Source: Bin34 sp965219935
GTDB lineage: Bacteria; Chloroflexota; Anaerolineae; Caldilineales; Caldilineaceae
DNA length: 64,000 nt
Direction of reading: 5' to 3'
Assembly (NCBI GenBank): GCA_965219935.1
Contig: CBDCOU010000003.1
Location: forward strand, 372,001-436,000
Part shown: in pieces, positions 16,454 to 25,470 of the stretch
Layout: every line of letters begins with the position of its first letter
Position numbering within the stretch: position 1 is the stretch's first letter
Made by a program: the position numbers and the translations under genes
Notes under the pieces: model-generated
Told to the model about the DNA's origin: nothing
Seen by the model: the letters and a program-made list of their open reading frames with translations, nothing else
The model's database searches: none

Positions 16454-17686
16454 ATGCTCTCCGATCTCGACACATTGATGGCCGCGCGCGGCCTGGACGG
16501 TCTGCTGGTCATGGGAGACAGTTCCGGCAATCCGGTCATGCAGTACCTGGTGGGGAACGTCCACTTCGAGCGCGCCGTAATCTACAAGCCGGTAGGCGGA
16601 GACGTTACGCTGATCCACGGCTCCATGGAGCGGGACAACGCCGCCCGCACCGGATACCGGCTGGTCGATCGCGACCAGGCCTACAACTCGTACGGATATC
16701 TCCAGCGCCATGAGGGAAACCAGCTGGACGCCGCAGTCCACATGATGGTGGACATCCTGCGCGACAGCGGCATGCAGGGCACCATCGGGTTTTACGGCAT
16801 GCAGGACGTGGGTGCCGGCTGGACGCTGCTCAACAACCTGGCGGACCGGCTGGACGGGATCGACATCCAGGGCGAGTTTGGCCAGACCCTGTTTACGGAG
16901 GCGCGTGCGACCAAGGACAATCGCGAACTGGCCGAATTGGCCGAACTTGGGCGCCGGACCTGCACGGTTGTGCACGAGGTCGAGGATTTCCTGACCGGCC
17001 ACGCCGTCGCCGGCGATCACGTGGTGAAGGAGGACGGCACTCCGCTTACCATCGGCGATGTGAGGATGTTCCTTCGGGGCCGTCTGCAACGGCAGGAACT
17101 GGCGGAAGACCATCAGACCATATTCGCCCAGGGCGCCGAAGCCGGCGTCCCGCACAACGCCGGCACCAACAGTGTTCGGCTGCGCACCGGCTCGCCCATC
17201 ATCTTCGATATCTTCCCCAAGGGGCGTTCAGGCTACTTTCATGACATGACCAGAACCTGGTGCCTGGGACATGCTCCGGATCACGTGGCCGAGGCCTGGA
17301 CCGCCACCAAGCAACTGTTCGACGAGGTCATGGCCAGGTTCAGGGTTGGAGAGGCCTGCGCCAGTTTTCAGGCACAGGCCTGCGACTTCTACGAGGGGCT
17401 GGGCCACCCCACGCCGCGCACCCATCCGGGTACCCATGAAGGCTACGTGCACAGCCTGGGGCACGGGATCGGGCTGGATGTCCACGAGGGGCCCAACCTG
17501 AGCCTGGCCCAAGGCAACACGGACGTGCTGCGGCCGGGCCATGTGATCACGGTGGAGCCCGGCCTGTACTATCCGGACCGGGGATGGGGGGTGCGGCACG
17601 AAGACGCCGTGGCCCTCGACGAGGACGGCGAACTTGTTTGGCTGACCAACTATCCCGCCGAGTTGGTGTTGCCCATGCGCGGCTAA
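16454..17686 (+). CDS. M24-family Xaa-Pro peptidase-like protein
   Basis: Creatinase-fold metallopeptidase of 410 residues. The N-terminal domain (about 1-165) is the creatinase N-like region. The catalytic pita-bread domain retains all five metal ligands: Asp in IIFDIFPKG, Asp in YFHDMTRTW, His in SLGHGIGLDVHEGP, Glu in TVEPGLYY and Glu in RHEDAV. It should cleave X-Pro bonds or a related substrate. Its stop is 46 bp from that of the convergent PucR-type gene. ATG 16454 has no strong ribosome binding site. Confidence 0.9.
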   Translation: MLSDLDTLMAARGLDGLLVMGDSSGNPVMQYLVGNVHFERAVIYKPVGGDVTLIHGSMERDNAARTGYRLVDRDQAYNSYGYLQRHEGNQLDAAVHMMVDILRDSGMQGTIGFYGMQDVGAGWTLLNNLADRLDGIDIQGEFGQTLFTEARATKDNRELAELAELGRRTCTVVHEVEDFLTGHAVAGDHVVKEDGTPLTIGDVRMFLRGRLQRQELAEDHQTIFAQGAEAGVPHNAGTNSVRLRTGSPIIFDIFPKGRSGYFHDMTRTWCLGHAPDHVAEAWTATKQLFDEVMARFRVGEACASFQAQACDFYEGLGHPTPRTHPGTHEGYVHSLGHGIGLDVHEGPNLSLAQGNTDVLRPGHVITVEPGLYYPDRGWGVRHEDAVALDEDGELVWLTNYPAELVLPMRG

Positions 17687-17731
17687 TCCGCGCGGTTGCG
17701 TTGCCCGGCAGGCCAGGATCGGCCGCCCCGT

Positions 17732-19375
17732 TCAAACATACAGGTTGCGCAGCTTGAGCGCCAGTTGCAGGCCGAATCGTGCGTCAGCCTCTTCCAAGTC
17801 GATTTGGGTGATGGTGTGGATGCGGTTCAGCCGATAGGTGAGCGTGTTGCGGTGGACCTGCAGATAGGCGGCCGTCTGGCTGATGTTGCCGTGGCAGGCA
17901 AAGAAGGCGTCCAGCGTCTGCATCAGGCCCGCCTTGTGGGAGTTGTCATAGGCGATGAGATCCACGAGGGTTGACTGGTAGAAGTGTTCCGTTTCGGGAA
18001 AGGAGCGGAGCGCCGTCAGGTATCGGTACAGACCCAGGTCCTCGAACTGGGTCACCGACGATGACCCCCAGCGTTTGTTGGCCCGCAGGCACTCCCAGGC
18101 TTGCTGCTGACTTTGCAGCCACGCCGAGAGCGAATGGACTGCGTTGCCAATGCCGATGTGGATTTCGCTGCCGGGGGCCGCGCGCGTCAGATCCTCCACC
18201 AGGTCCTGGGCAAGCTGCTTGCCGGCCGCATTGGACTCGTCTTCTTCAGGGTCCACGGGCAGGTAGAGAAGCAGGCTTTGGTCCCGGCTGCTGGACAGGA
18301 CCTTGAAGTTTCTTCTGGCGAGCGCGGTGAACAGGACGTCGGGCCAGGGCTCGAGACCTTGAGCCTCCACCATCCACGCGACATGGGGCTTGTCCAGCGC
18401 GTAACCCAGCGAGCGGCCCCTGCGAATCCAAGCTTGTTCGTCCGCTATGTTGGAACCCAGGAGCTCGTCCAGAAACGACGCGCGCATGCGTTCCTCGGCG
18501 GCCCCCACCGCGTTGCGCGTGACCCAGTCCAGGGCCACTGCAGCAGCCCCTTGCACAATGGCCATTTCCTCGATGGGTGAAAGGTTTGGCGGATCCTCGA
18601 TGCGTCGCAGAAGCATGCAATAGCCCTGGATTCTCTCCGCCGCCACCACGGCGCCAATCGCGGCCCGGTTGCAGTCCCGCAGCGGAAAACGGTTCCCCAG
18701 TTCCCATGTCTCGACGCTGCTGGCCAGCTCCTCCGGGGGCTTGCCCACCACCCAACTGCGCAACCGCATTACGTTGGGCAGGGCGGCTTGCAGGCTGGCG
18801 ATGCCGCCATGGGCGCGCTCCGCGCCGGCCGCCGTGACGATGTGCCCCGCATCGTCCAGGACCAGGAACGGTTGGTTGGTAACGTGGTGGATCTGGGCCG
18901 CGATGGCCTTCTGGCCGCCTCCGTCCAATGTGATTTGGTTCAGGTCCCGCTGAAGATCCGACGCGCGCTGCAGGACATAGGCGGAACGGTCGACGATGAG
19001 GCGGATGATGTCGCGTTCAACCTGCAAGAGGGACACGCCGTCCGGAATCGCAAACAGCGGAACGGACTCCCGAACGGCGGTTTCGCGCGCGTTGCGGGAC
19101 AGGCGGCCCTGGACCGCAACCCCCGAGATGGCGGCTTCGCGCAACCGCGAGATGACGTTGCCCAAATCGCCGCTGGCCTCGAACACCCGCAGGTCCTCCA
19201 TGTTGATGAGCGCCAGTTCACCGCCTTCGAGGGTGGGGAATGCCGGAGGACTGGGACGGCTGCTGCAGGCCCAGCTGACCGACACGCGCAGATTGGCGTC
19301 GGGGGTGAGCAGCTCCGTGCCCACCGGCAAAACCAGATGGAAGATTTCTTCAAGAGTTGTGGCAGTCAAGTTCAT
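17732..19375 (-). CDS. PucR-family transcriptional regulator
   Basis: Cytoplasmic regulator of about 547 residues. The N-terminal region (about 1-130; TTLEEIFHLVLPVGTELL) is the PucR-like sensory domain. The middle resembles the GGDEF-like/GAF region of the family. The C-terminus is the HTH_30 domain: HGNISQTAAYLQVHRNTLTY, then RLNRI. PucR proteins often govern purine, amino-acid or peptide catabolism; the adjacent M24 peptidase is a candidate target by position only. ATG 19375 was chosen over TTG 19411. A promoter and a repeated palindrome lie upstream. Confidence 0.85.
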   Translation of the reverse strand: MNLTATTLEEIFHLVLPVGTELLTPDANLRVSVSWACSSRPSPPAFPTLEGGELALINMEDLRVFEASGDLGNVISRLREAAISGVAVQGRLSRNARETAVRESVPLFAIPDGVSLLQVERDIIRLIVDRSAYVLQRASDLQRDLNQITLDGGGQKAIAAQIHHVTNQPFLVLDDAGHIVTAAGAERAHGGIASLQAALPNVMRLRSWVVGKPPEELASSVETWELGNRFPLRDCNRAAIGAVVAAERIQGYCMLLRRIEDPPNLSPIEEMAIVQGAAAVALDWVTRNAVGAAEERMRASFLDELLGSNIADEQAWIRRGRSLGYALDKPHVAWMVEAQGLEPWPDVLFTALARRNFKVLSSSRDQSLLLYLPVDPEEDESNAAGKQLAQDLVEDLTRAAPGSEIHIGIGNAVHSLSAWLQSQQQAWECLRANKRWGSSSVTQFEDLGLYRYLTALRSFPETEHFYQSTLVDLIAYDNSHKAGLMQTLDAFFACHGNISQTAAYLQVHRNTLTYRLNRIHTITQIDLEEADARFGLQLALKLRNLYV

Positions 19376-19461
19376 GGTCTGTGCCGATGGTACGGGTTCC
19401 TCAACCTGCAACAGGCCTGCGGTGGGGTCCGGGTCATGGTAGGCGGACGCCCTCCCACCAA

Positions 19462-19489
19462 ATTATATGCAATCTGCATAATGGCACAA
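19462..19489 (-). promoter_or_regulatory. Promoter of the PucR-type gene
   Basis: The minus strand reads TTGTGC (19489-19484), a 16-base spacer and a consensus TATAAT (19467-19462), about 90 bases before the ATG. The spacer is occupied by the palindrome at 19466-19480. Confidence 0.6.
19466..19480. promoter_or_regulatory. Operator-like palindrome in the PucR promoter
   Basis: TATGCA-ATC-TGCATA, a perfect 6-3-6 dyad filling the space before the -10 box. The core ATGCAATCTGCATA is repeated at 19636-19649. Confidence 0.55.
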
Positions 19490-19619
19490 CTCATTCCTCA
19501 CGAAAAAGGGTGCCAAAACGACGTTTCAACTCTTGATTCGTATGAAATCTGCCTCTTCGTTGGTCATAGAGTACAAAAAATCACTGTGGGAGTCCATGTG
19601 TATCGTTGCTGTTGACAGT

Positions 19620-19649
19620 GCTGCAGATTGCCGTCATGCAATCTGCATA
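19620..19649. promoter_or_regulatory. Second and third copies of the palindromic operator motif
   Basis: ATGCAATCTGCATA at 19636-19649 repeats the operator core exactly. GCAGATTGC just before it, in 19620-19632, is a partial copy in the opposite orientation. A weaker match, ATGAAATCTGC, occurs near 19542. Clustered copies suggest cooperative binding by one regulator. Confidence 0.45.
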
Positions 19650-19652
19650 GAA

Positions 19653-19678
19653 AACGCACCGCCCATGGACGGTGCGTT
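19653..19678 (-). terminator. Hairpin terminator after the small membrane protein gene
   Basis: AACGCACCG, an 8-base loop, CGGTGCGTT: a perfect 9-bp stem. On the minus strand it is followed by TTTTC, fitting a modest Rho-independent terminator about 85 bp past the stop of the upstream gene. Confidence 0.55.
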
Positions 19679-19763
19679 CCGGATCCGGTTGTACTTACGG
19701 GTCGGGGCCGGTGTCAACGTCCAGCCGCAAGCCGACCGCGCGGGATCGAAGGGTTCGAGTCAG

Positions 19764-20264
19764 TCACCGGCTCATGGGGTAGGCGATCGCGGCACTCCAA
19801 ACAACCCCCCACAGGACAAAGGCGGTCTGCAACCAGTTGGGGTCCTGTCCCAGAGGGCTTGCCAGCACCAGCACCAGCAGACTTCCGACGATACAACCCA
19901 CGATGCTGAACAGGACCAGGCGGCCGAACGCGACGCCCTTGGTCGTTGCACCGACCAACAGGCTCCAGAACAGTGAAGAGAGTACCAACAATCCCAGGGC
20001 GCTGCCGACGGCGCCCAATATCGCCGGCAAAATCCCATTGCCAATGTTGCCGTTGCCCAACGCGCGGCCCAGCGCCGGCAGTGCACCCATCACCAGCAGG
20101 GCGATGATCACGTTGACGACGGTGGCGGAGCTGATCAGGAACATGGCCACCACCACGCCAATCAGGCTGGCGACAAACGTGTACAGGCAGACTTTGTTTA
20201 CAAGAGGCTGGCTGCCGCCGGACGTCCCGGCATCGCCAGCTGCAACAGTCATCATGGAAAACAC
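19764..20264 (-). CDS. Small polytopic membrane protein, unknown function
   Basis: About 166 residues with four or five hydrophobic segments (LYTFVASLIGVVVAMFLI; VVNVIIALLVMGALPALG; ILPAILGAVGSALGLLVL; LVLFSIVGCIVGSLLVLVL; TAFVLWGVVWSAAIAYPM). I do not recognise the family. GTG 20264 was chosen because AGGAG lies 8 bases upstream; earlier codons have no such site. It is divergent from the MFS gene. Confidence 0.6.
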   Translation of the reverse strand: MFSMMTVAAGDAGTSGGSQPLVNKVCLYTFVASLIGVVVAMFLISSATVVNVIIALLVMGALPALGRALGNGNIGNGILPAILGAVGSALGLLVLSSLFWSLLVGATTKGVAFGRLVLFSIVGCIVGSLLVLVLASPLGQDPNWLQTAFVLWGVVWSAAIAYPMSR

Positions 20265-20417
20265 GTGGATATCTCCTGGCTGGGTGGGTGCTCGCTTCCA
20301 AGCCGCGGGCATGCCGGGCAGGATTGTATCAGGATCGCGGCATGGTGCCGTCTCCGACCGGGCGGATGGTAGACGGAACAGGGAATATGCGCCGGGTTCC
20401 GTCCCTCCCCCTTATCA

Positions 20418-21767
20418 TTGGCGAATCGCCCGGCCATCGGGCGGGCGCGGCGTACGGTCGGGTCGGAGCTCCAGGCGGATACCAGCATATTCCAGCATTT
20501 GACCCAGTACAGCGACCTGTTGCGGTACAACAACAATGTCCGCTGGCTGTGGTTTTCCCACGTATTGAGCCTGTTTGGCGACTGGTTCAACTTCATTGCG
20601 TCGACGCAGTTGGTGGCCCAGTTGGCTCCCTCCCCCCTGGCGCTCTCAATTCTCGTCGGCATTCGAACGGCGAGCCCGGTGTTCGGTGCGCCCCTGGTGC
20701 CGTACATCGTGCGGCGCATGCGCCGCCGTACGCTGCTGATTGGCGCCGATGTCATTCGATTCTTCTCGGTACTGGCACTGCTGCTGATCCGCAGGCCGGA
20801 AGACCTGTGGATTCTCTACGCCATGATTGGCCTGCAGGGGTTTCTGGCAGGGATGTTCATGCCGGTGCGCATGGCGATTCTGCCCAAGATTGTGGCCAAC
20901 GAACATGAGTTGGGGACCGCCAACACGCTGTCATCGCTCAGTTGGACAGCCATGATTGCGCTGGGCATGTCGCTGGGAGGCGTGGTTACGGCCAAGGCGG
21001 GGATCAACGTCTCCTTTGTGGTTGACGCCCTGACGTTCCTGGGTTCCGCCGGCCTGATTACGCTCATGCACTACGAGCGCAACACAGGCCCGGAGCAACC
21101 GCGGGACACCGGCACGCCTGCGACGGACGAGCGCGTTACGTATCCTGATCTGTTTCGGTTCCTGCGGGTCAACCTCGACTTCCTGTTCGTGGGTTGCATG
21201 AAGACCTTCGTGACGGTCTTCAGCTTCGTGCCCACCCAGGTGTTGCAGGTCATGCTCAGCTATCGCTACGCACACATCGGACCGAGCGCCATCGTGGTGG
21301 GTGTCATCTTCGGTGTCGGCGGCTTGACCAGTTTCTTTGCACCGTTGGTGACCAGGGTGTTTACCGGCAACGACCACATGAAGCTTCGGCACGCGGTGAC
21401 CATGAGTTTCCTGTTGACCGGTCTTGGCATGTGGCTCCAGGCTCCCATCCCCCCTTTTTCGGTTCTGTTGTTCGGGGTGGCGCTGCGCAATGTGGGAGCG
21501 GTTCTGATATGGACCTTTTCTTCCCAGATTCTGCTCAGCCGGGTTCCCGCCGCCATGCGCGACCACGTGTTGTCCGCCGAGTTCCTCTTGTTGAACCTGG
21601 CCGGTGTCCTGGGCGTCGTGTTGCCGGCCCTTACGTCCGGGAACCCGGATCGCGGGATTCCCATTGCCTTTTTCGCGCTTGGGACGTGTTTTGCCGTGGG
21701 AGCCGGCGGGTGGGCCCTGTGGCTGATGCGAGGCCGGTACTCGTTACCAGAGGTTGAACAGGAATAA
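20418..21767 (+). CDS. MFS exporter (EntS/MFS_3-like)
   Basis: About 449 residues with twelve predicted helices. The opening FSHVLSLFGDWFNFIASTQL and the cytoplasmic loop motif VRRMRRRTLLIGADVIR match the MFS_3 group of enterobactin- or macrolide-type exporters. A second half repeats the six-helix unit. The substrate is unknown. The start is uncertain: the frame opens with TTG at 20418, and the first helix begins near residue 40, so a later start is possible. A weak hairpin (AACCCG...CGGGTT) overlaps the stop at about 21766-21784. Confidence 0.8.
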   Translation: MANRPAIGRARRTVGSELQADTSIFQHLTQYSDLLRYNNNVRWLWFSHVLSLFGDWFNFIASTQLVAQLAPSPLALSILVGIRTASPVFGAPLVPYIVRRMRRRTLLIGADVIRFFSVLALLLIRRPEDLWILYAMIGLQGFLAGMFMPVRMAILPKIVANEHELGTANTLSSLSWTAMIALGMSLGGVVTAKAGINVSFVVDALTFLGSAGLITLMHYERNTGPEQPRDTGTPATDERVTYPDLFRFLRVNLDFLFVGCMKTFVTVFSFVPTQVLQVMLSYRYAHIGPSAIVVGVIFGVGGLTSFFAPLVTRVFTGNDHMKLRHAVTMSFLLTGLGMWLQAPIPPFSVLLFGVALRNVGAVLIWTFSSQILLSRVPAAMRDHVLSAEFLLLNLAGVLGVVLPALTSGNPDRGIPIAFFALGTCFAVGAGGWALWLMRGRYSLPEVEQE

Positions 21768-21848
21768 CCCGCGACTGTCGGGTTTCCGTCGGGGGGGGCC
21801 TACAGTCGGCAGGGCGTTCACCAGAGGTTCAACCACAGGCCGGACCGT

Positions 21849-22934
21849 CTACGTGCCGGGATCCGTGTGGCCATTGTGCCGCAGGCGGGGAAGCCGTCCC
21901 TGAGCCTGGTCCCGCGTCAATTCGGCGATCGTGGGGAATTGGCTGCGGTCCGCGTTGTCCAGTTGCCGCGCGAACCGTGCCGCCTGGTCGTCACTCCAGA
22001 ATTCGGCCACGAATTGTACGAGAATCCTCTTTTCACCCCGTGCCTCACCCCGTGCCTCGCCGAGTTCCAGGCCTCGCGCCTCGCCGAGTTCCAAGCCTCG
22101 CGCCTCGCCTTCCTTTTCCTTGGCCGCAATGATGTTTCCGAATGTGTTCATGACCGCCTCCGCCTCTTCAATGTAGATGATTTTACGCAACTCGCGTCGC
22201 AGTTCGGGTTGATCCCGGAGCAGGTCGTCGAACGCCGTCTTGAACCAGGCCCCGTAGGCCTCGCGCAGACTTTCGGACAACCGCACGACCCTGGGAATGA
22301 TCCATGCCCGCAACAGCGGCAGAATCTGCTCCGCGGCTTCGTTCCCGCCCCGTCGGATGGCAGCCTGGATGCGCGCCAGGGCGACAATGCCGGTCACCAG
22401 GCTCTGTGGGGGAAGCGGGTAGTCGGAGACCGGAAACACGGGCACCGAGTAGTCGTGGATGTCCAGGAGGGCGCCCTTCTCAAAATGGTAGCCGTGCGAC
22501 CCGGGTACGGACTGCACGGGCCGCCACCAGGCGCCGAAGGGCCAATTGCCGGTGTTGAGTACCAGACCGAACACCTCCAGGGTGGGGTGGTGTCGATTGA
22601 GGTCGTAGGCGTAGCGGACCATGCGCATGGACATGCGGGAGTCGCGCCGCGATTGGAACTCCAGGTGCAGGAGGACGCGGTCCCCAACTTCGCCTTTGCG
22701 CACCAGGGTCCAAACGGTGTCCCGGTGCGTCTCCATGTGGTGCGGTGGGTTGACCGCGTCGGTGGCGACGGTGGAGGCACTGACCAATTCCAGGGGGTCG
22801 AAGCCCTGCAGGTCGGGGAACAGCTCGGCGGCATGGAAGTCGAGCAGGTCCCGCACCACATCCCTTTCGGCGAAGAGGGACTTCAGCGTTTGGTCGTGGG
22901 AAAACCGTTTCCCTGTCGATTTGGGCGGGGACAA
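21849..22934 (-). CDS. Rpn/YhgA-like PD-(D/E)XK nuclease family protein, copy 1
   Basis: About 361 residues. The N-terminal FSHDQTLKSLFAERDVVRDL and the core VLLHLEFQSRRDSRMSMRM (E-F-Q in place of E-x-K) are typical of the Rpn/transposase_31-like group. A small repeat near the C-terminus (GLELGEAR twice, then GEARGEAR) is encoded by a tandem 24-bp unit at 22054-22101. It is a paralog of the gene at 36613. TTG 22934 is the probable start, with GGGAGG six bases upstream. Rpn proteins promote RecA-independent recombination or act in phage defence; which applies here is unknown. Confidence 0.8.
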   Translation of the reverse strand: MSPPKSTGKRFSHDQTLKSLFAERDVVRDLLDFHAAELFPDLQGFDPLELVSASTVATDAVNPPHHMETHRDTVWTLVRKGEVGDRVLLHLEFQSRRDSRMSMRMVRYAYDLNRHHPTLEVFGLVLNTGNWPFGAWWRPVQSVPGSHGYHFEKGALLDIHDYSVPVFPVSDYPLPPQSLVTGIVALARIQAAIRRGGNEAAEQILPLLRAWIIPRVVRLSESLREAYGAWFKTAFDDLLRDQPELRRELRKIIYIEEAEAVMNTFGNIIAAKEKEGEARGLELGEARGLELGEARGEARGEKRILVQFVAEFWSDDQAARFARQLDNADRSQFPTIAELTRDQAQGRLPRLRHNGHTDPGT

Positions 22935-23081
22935 TGCGAACCTCCCACGATGCAGTGGCTGCCGTCCATACCGACCCGAACGGCACGTTCAGTGATCAAT
23001 CCATTTTGGGGTCGGCACATTGCATGACCAAACAACGTCGTCCGTTGCTGCGAAACTCAGGGGACGGACAGGCCCCGGAGC

Positions 23082-24128
23082 CTATTCGTCCGTCACGGAC
23101 GGGTATTCAGGCTCAATACGGGAGACGATCATCCCGGATGTCAATGTGACGGGTTGTCTGTGCTCGACGCCCAATGCCCGAACATGGCTGAATTGCACGG
23201 GCAGGGCCTGGTCCGTGTACAGATTGGGACCGTTCATAAGGTGGTAGTGCAGGTGTGGGCCGGGAGAGTGGCCGCTGTTGCCGATGTACCCCAGGAGCGT
23301 GCCCCGCCGGATGTGATCGCCCACCTTGACCTGCACGCTGCCCTGCTGGAGATGGGCCAGGTAGGAGAATTCGCCCCGACGGTGACTGAGGGCAACGGCG
23401 TTGCCCAGCACCCGTCGCGCGTCTCCCTGCATCATGGCCGGGTCGGGAACCTGGCCCGGCGCCATATCCGGCATGTCCCAAATGGTTAAGGCCACCCGCG
23501 CGGAGGCGGGGGCATAAACCGGCTCCCCAAAACTGTAGTGATCCTCGAGCTTGGCGCCGGTGTTGCCGAAAAAGCGGTTGTCGGAACCCAACTTGACGAA
23601 GTCGAGCGCAAAGGCTTGGCTGACCGGTTCCGCCTTGTGCAGGTCCCGCCAGTCGTTGCCCTGGATCACCCACCAGTTGCCCTCCAGGGGAAATCGGAGA
23701 TCGGTGGACTGTTGCGGAAACGTCACCGGTATCCGGAGGGTTTCGTTCCAGGTTTCGCCGTTGGCGGACGTGAGCACGGCCGTGACCAGCACGCTGTCCG
23801 CGCGGACATAGGCCGGTGCGTTGAAGTACAGGTGCTGGATGGCCAGACCCGTTCCTTCCTCGATCGCCAGGGACGGCAGGCCGGTGTGGGCCTGCAGCAT
23901 CGTGGCCGTCCAGGCCTGTTCGGACAATATCTGGTGGTCCGCCAACAGGTTTACCGCCAGCCCGAGGAGGACCAGGTTGCCCCGGACGGCGGTGATGCCC
24001 AGGGTGAAGACCAGTTCCTGCCGCGGACCGGCGAAGTGGGGATGGGGCAGATCGGCGTACGCAGCTGCGAAGACGTGAGGGGGACTGGCTTGCAGCCGCA
24101 CCAACTCGGGCCGTTCGAATTCGGGCAT
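23082..24128 (-). CDS. M23-family peptidase-like protein, possibly lacking the first metal site
   Basis: About 348 residues. The C-terminal half has the LytM fold: FGEPVYAPASARVAL, then FSYLAHLQQGSVQVKVGDHI, RGTLLGYIGNSGHSPG and PHLHYHL. The later His and the HxH are present. The N-terminal HxxxD pair of active enzymes is not seen before EPVYAP (Gly and Glu occupy the positions), so activity is doubtful. The N-terminal half is a beta-rich domain with no recognised motif. No signal peptide is evident. It lies 19 bp after the lipoprotein gene and may be the last gene of the trp-aro operon. Confidence 0.75.
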   Translation of the reverse strand: MPEFERPELVRLQASPPHVFAAAYADLPHPHFAGPRQELVFTLGITAVRGNLVLLGLAVNLLADHQILSEQAWTATMLQAHTGLPSLAIEEGTGLAIQHLYFNAPAYVRADSVLVTAVLTSANGETWNETLRIPVTFPQQSTDLRFPLEGNWWVIQGNDWRDLHKAEPVSQAFALDFVKLGSDNRFFGNTGAKLEDHYSFGEPVYAPASARVALTIWDMPDMAPGQVPDPAMMQGDARRVLGNAVALSHRRGEFSYLAHLQQGSVQVKVGDHIRRGTLLGYIGNSGHSPGPHLHYHLMNGPNLYTDQALPVQFSHVRALGVEHRQPVTLTSGMIVSRIEPEYPSVTDE

Positions 24129-24147
24129 CGCGTTCGAAAGGGACTGA

Positions 24148-25470
24148 TCAGCGGCCTGTCTGTTCGTTGGCCATCAGTGCAAATCTGGCGACAAGATCGG
24201 CAGGCGGTTCCTGACCGGCCAGGGCGCGCTCGAACATGATCTGGGCCAGGTTCCAAATTACCGTGGCCCCGGCTCCCACGTGCATCGGCACCGTTTGCTC
24301 GAGCAACGCCTTGAATTCGCGGACTGCGCGCGGCTCGGCTTCGGACTCTCGTTGGGCCGCCGGCAACCCGCGTGTGGTGTGTGGAGAATTTGCCGCCAGT
24401 TCAATCAGGGCCAGGGCCGCCATAACGCTGGCATCCGTGTTCCGAGGCGATTGCCCGGCGATCACGAAGAGCGACTCGGAAATCACAAAGGGGCGCGCCG
24501 GGCCGGCCGGACCATCCGGAATGGACAGCACGCGCAGGCCGTCCCCCAATGCCGAAACAAAGGAGTCGAGGGTCCATGACCCGGCGATGAGCATGGGCAG
24601 TTCGCCGTGACGAAAGGCTCGCTGGAGTTCGGCATAGTCCTGGGAGAGCCAAATGCCCCCGGATTGATTGGCCTCGCGCAGCCACGTCAGCCATGCCTCC
24701 GCACCCGGTTGCTGATCCAGCACCACGCGATAGCCGGCATCCAGCATGACCGCGCCATGGGCGGGGAAACCCCAACTGAGGTGGAACGGGCTGATGTACA
24801 CGCCCAGCAGCGGGGAGGCGGACAAGTTGGCCCGGACCAACAAATCGTCCAGTGTCCGGGGAACTTCATTCGGCGCGATCAGGTCCGTGTTGACATACAA
24901 CGCGACGGTCTCCACCCATACCGGCAGTGCAACCAGACTGGAGGCAATGGTGTTGCCGTACCAGGCGGAAGGCAGCAGGTTGGCCTCCTGAACCTGGTCC
25001 ATGTAGCCGTTGAGCGGTTGGACCAAATTCTCGGATGCCAGATTGGGATATCGGGTAATCGGCGCCAGCAACAGGTTGGGGCCGTTCCCGGCCAGGATGG
25101 CGTTCAGCAGGCGTTCCCCGACTTCGGACGGACTTACGTGGACCGTGTCCAGGTACAGATCCGGATGGTCGGACTGCAACCGGTCCAGCATCGAATTGAG
25201 GAGTTTGAGGTCTTCACCGTTCCAGGAGTGCCACAGGATGATGTCGCCCGACAAGCCGGGTTCGGGCGTTGCAGTGGGAGACGGCAACGGGGTGGTAGTT
25301 TCCGGAACCGAATTCGTGGGGGCAGGTTCCGGGGTGGGCTCGGGCGCGGGTTCGCTGATACAGGCTGCCAGGACCAAGCCGAGCGCAATTGGCAGGATGA
25401 GTTGTGCCGCCGCTCGAAATGCCTGGGCGGTCCTTCCGTGAGGGAGCATCACCAACAAGGCGGGAACCAC
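24148..25470 (-). CDS. Extracellular solute-binding lipoprotein (family 1), type II signal
   Basis: About 440 residues. A hydrophobic segment ends in a lipobox (LVLAAC), followed by a long Pro/Thr/Glu linker (PEPTPEPAPT and similar) and a periplasmic-binding-protein fold (GDIILWHSWNGEDLKLLNS; FRHGELPMLIAGSWTLDSF). It resembles maltose-type binding proteins. It directly follows aroQ with no gap, which is odd for a biosynthetic operon, and no permease genes are near. GTG 25470 and ATG 25449 are both possible starts. Confidence 0.8.
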   Translation of the reverse strand: MVPALLVMLPHGRTAQAFRAAAQLILPIALGLVLAACISEPAPEPTPEPAPTNSVPETTTPLPSPTATPEPGLSGDIILWHSWNGEDLKLLNSMLDRLQSDHPDLYLDTVHVSPSEVGERLLNAILAGNGPNLLLAPITRYPNLASENLVQPLNGYMDQVQEANLLPSAWYGNTIASSLVALPVWVETVALYVNTDLIAPNEVPRTLDDLLVRANLSASPLLGVYISPFHLSWGFPAHGAVMLDAGYRVVLDQQPGAEAWLTWLREANQSGGIWLSQDYAELQRAFRHGELPMLIAGSWTLDSFVSALGDGLRVLSIPDGPAGPARPFVISESLFVIAGQSPRNTDASVMAALALIELAANSPHTTRGLPAAQRESEAEPRAVREFKALLEQTVPMHVGAGATVIWNLAQIMFERALAGQEPPADLVARFALMANEQTGR

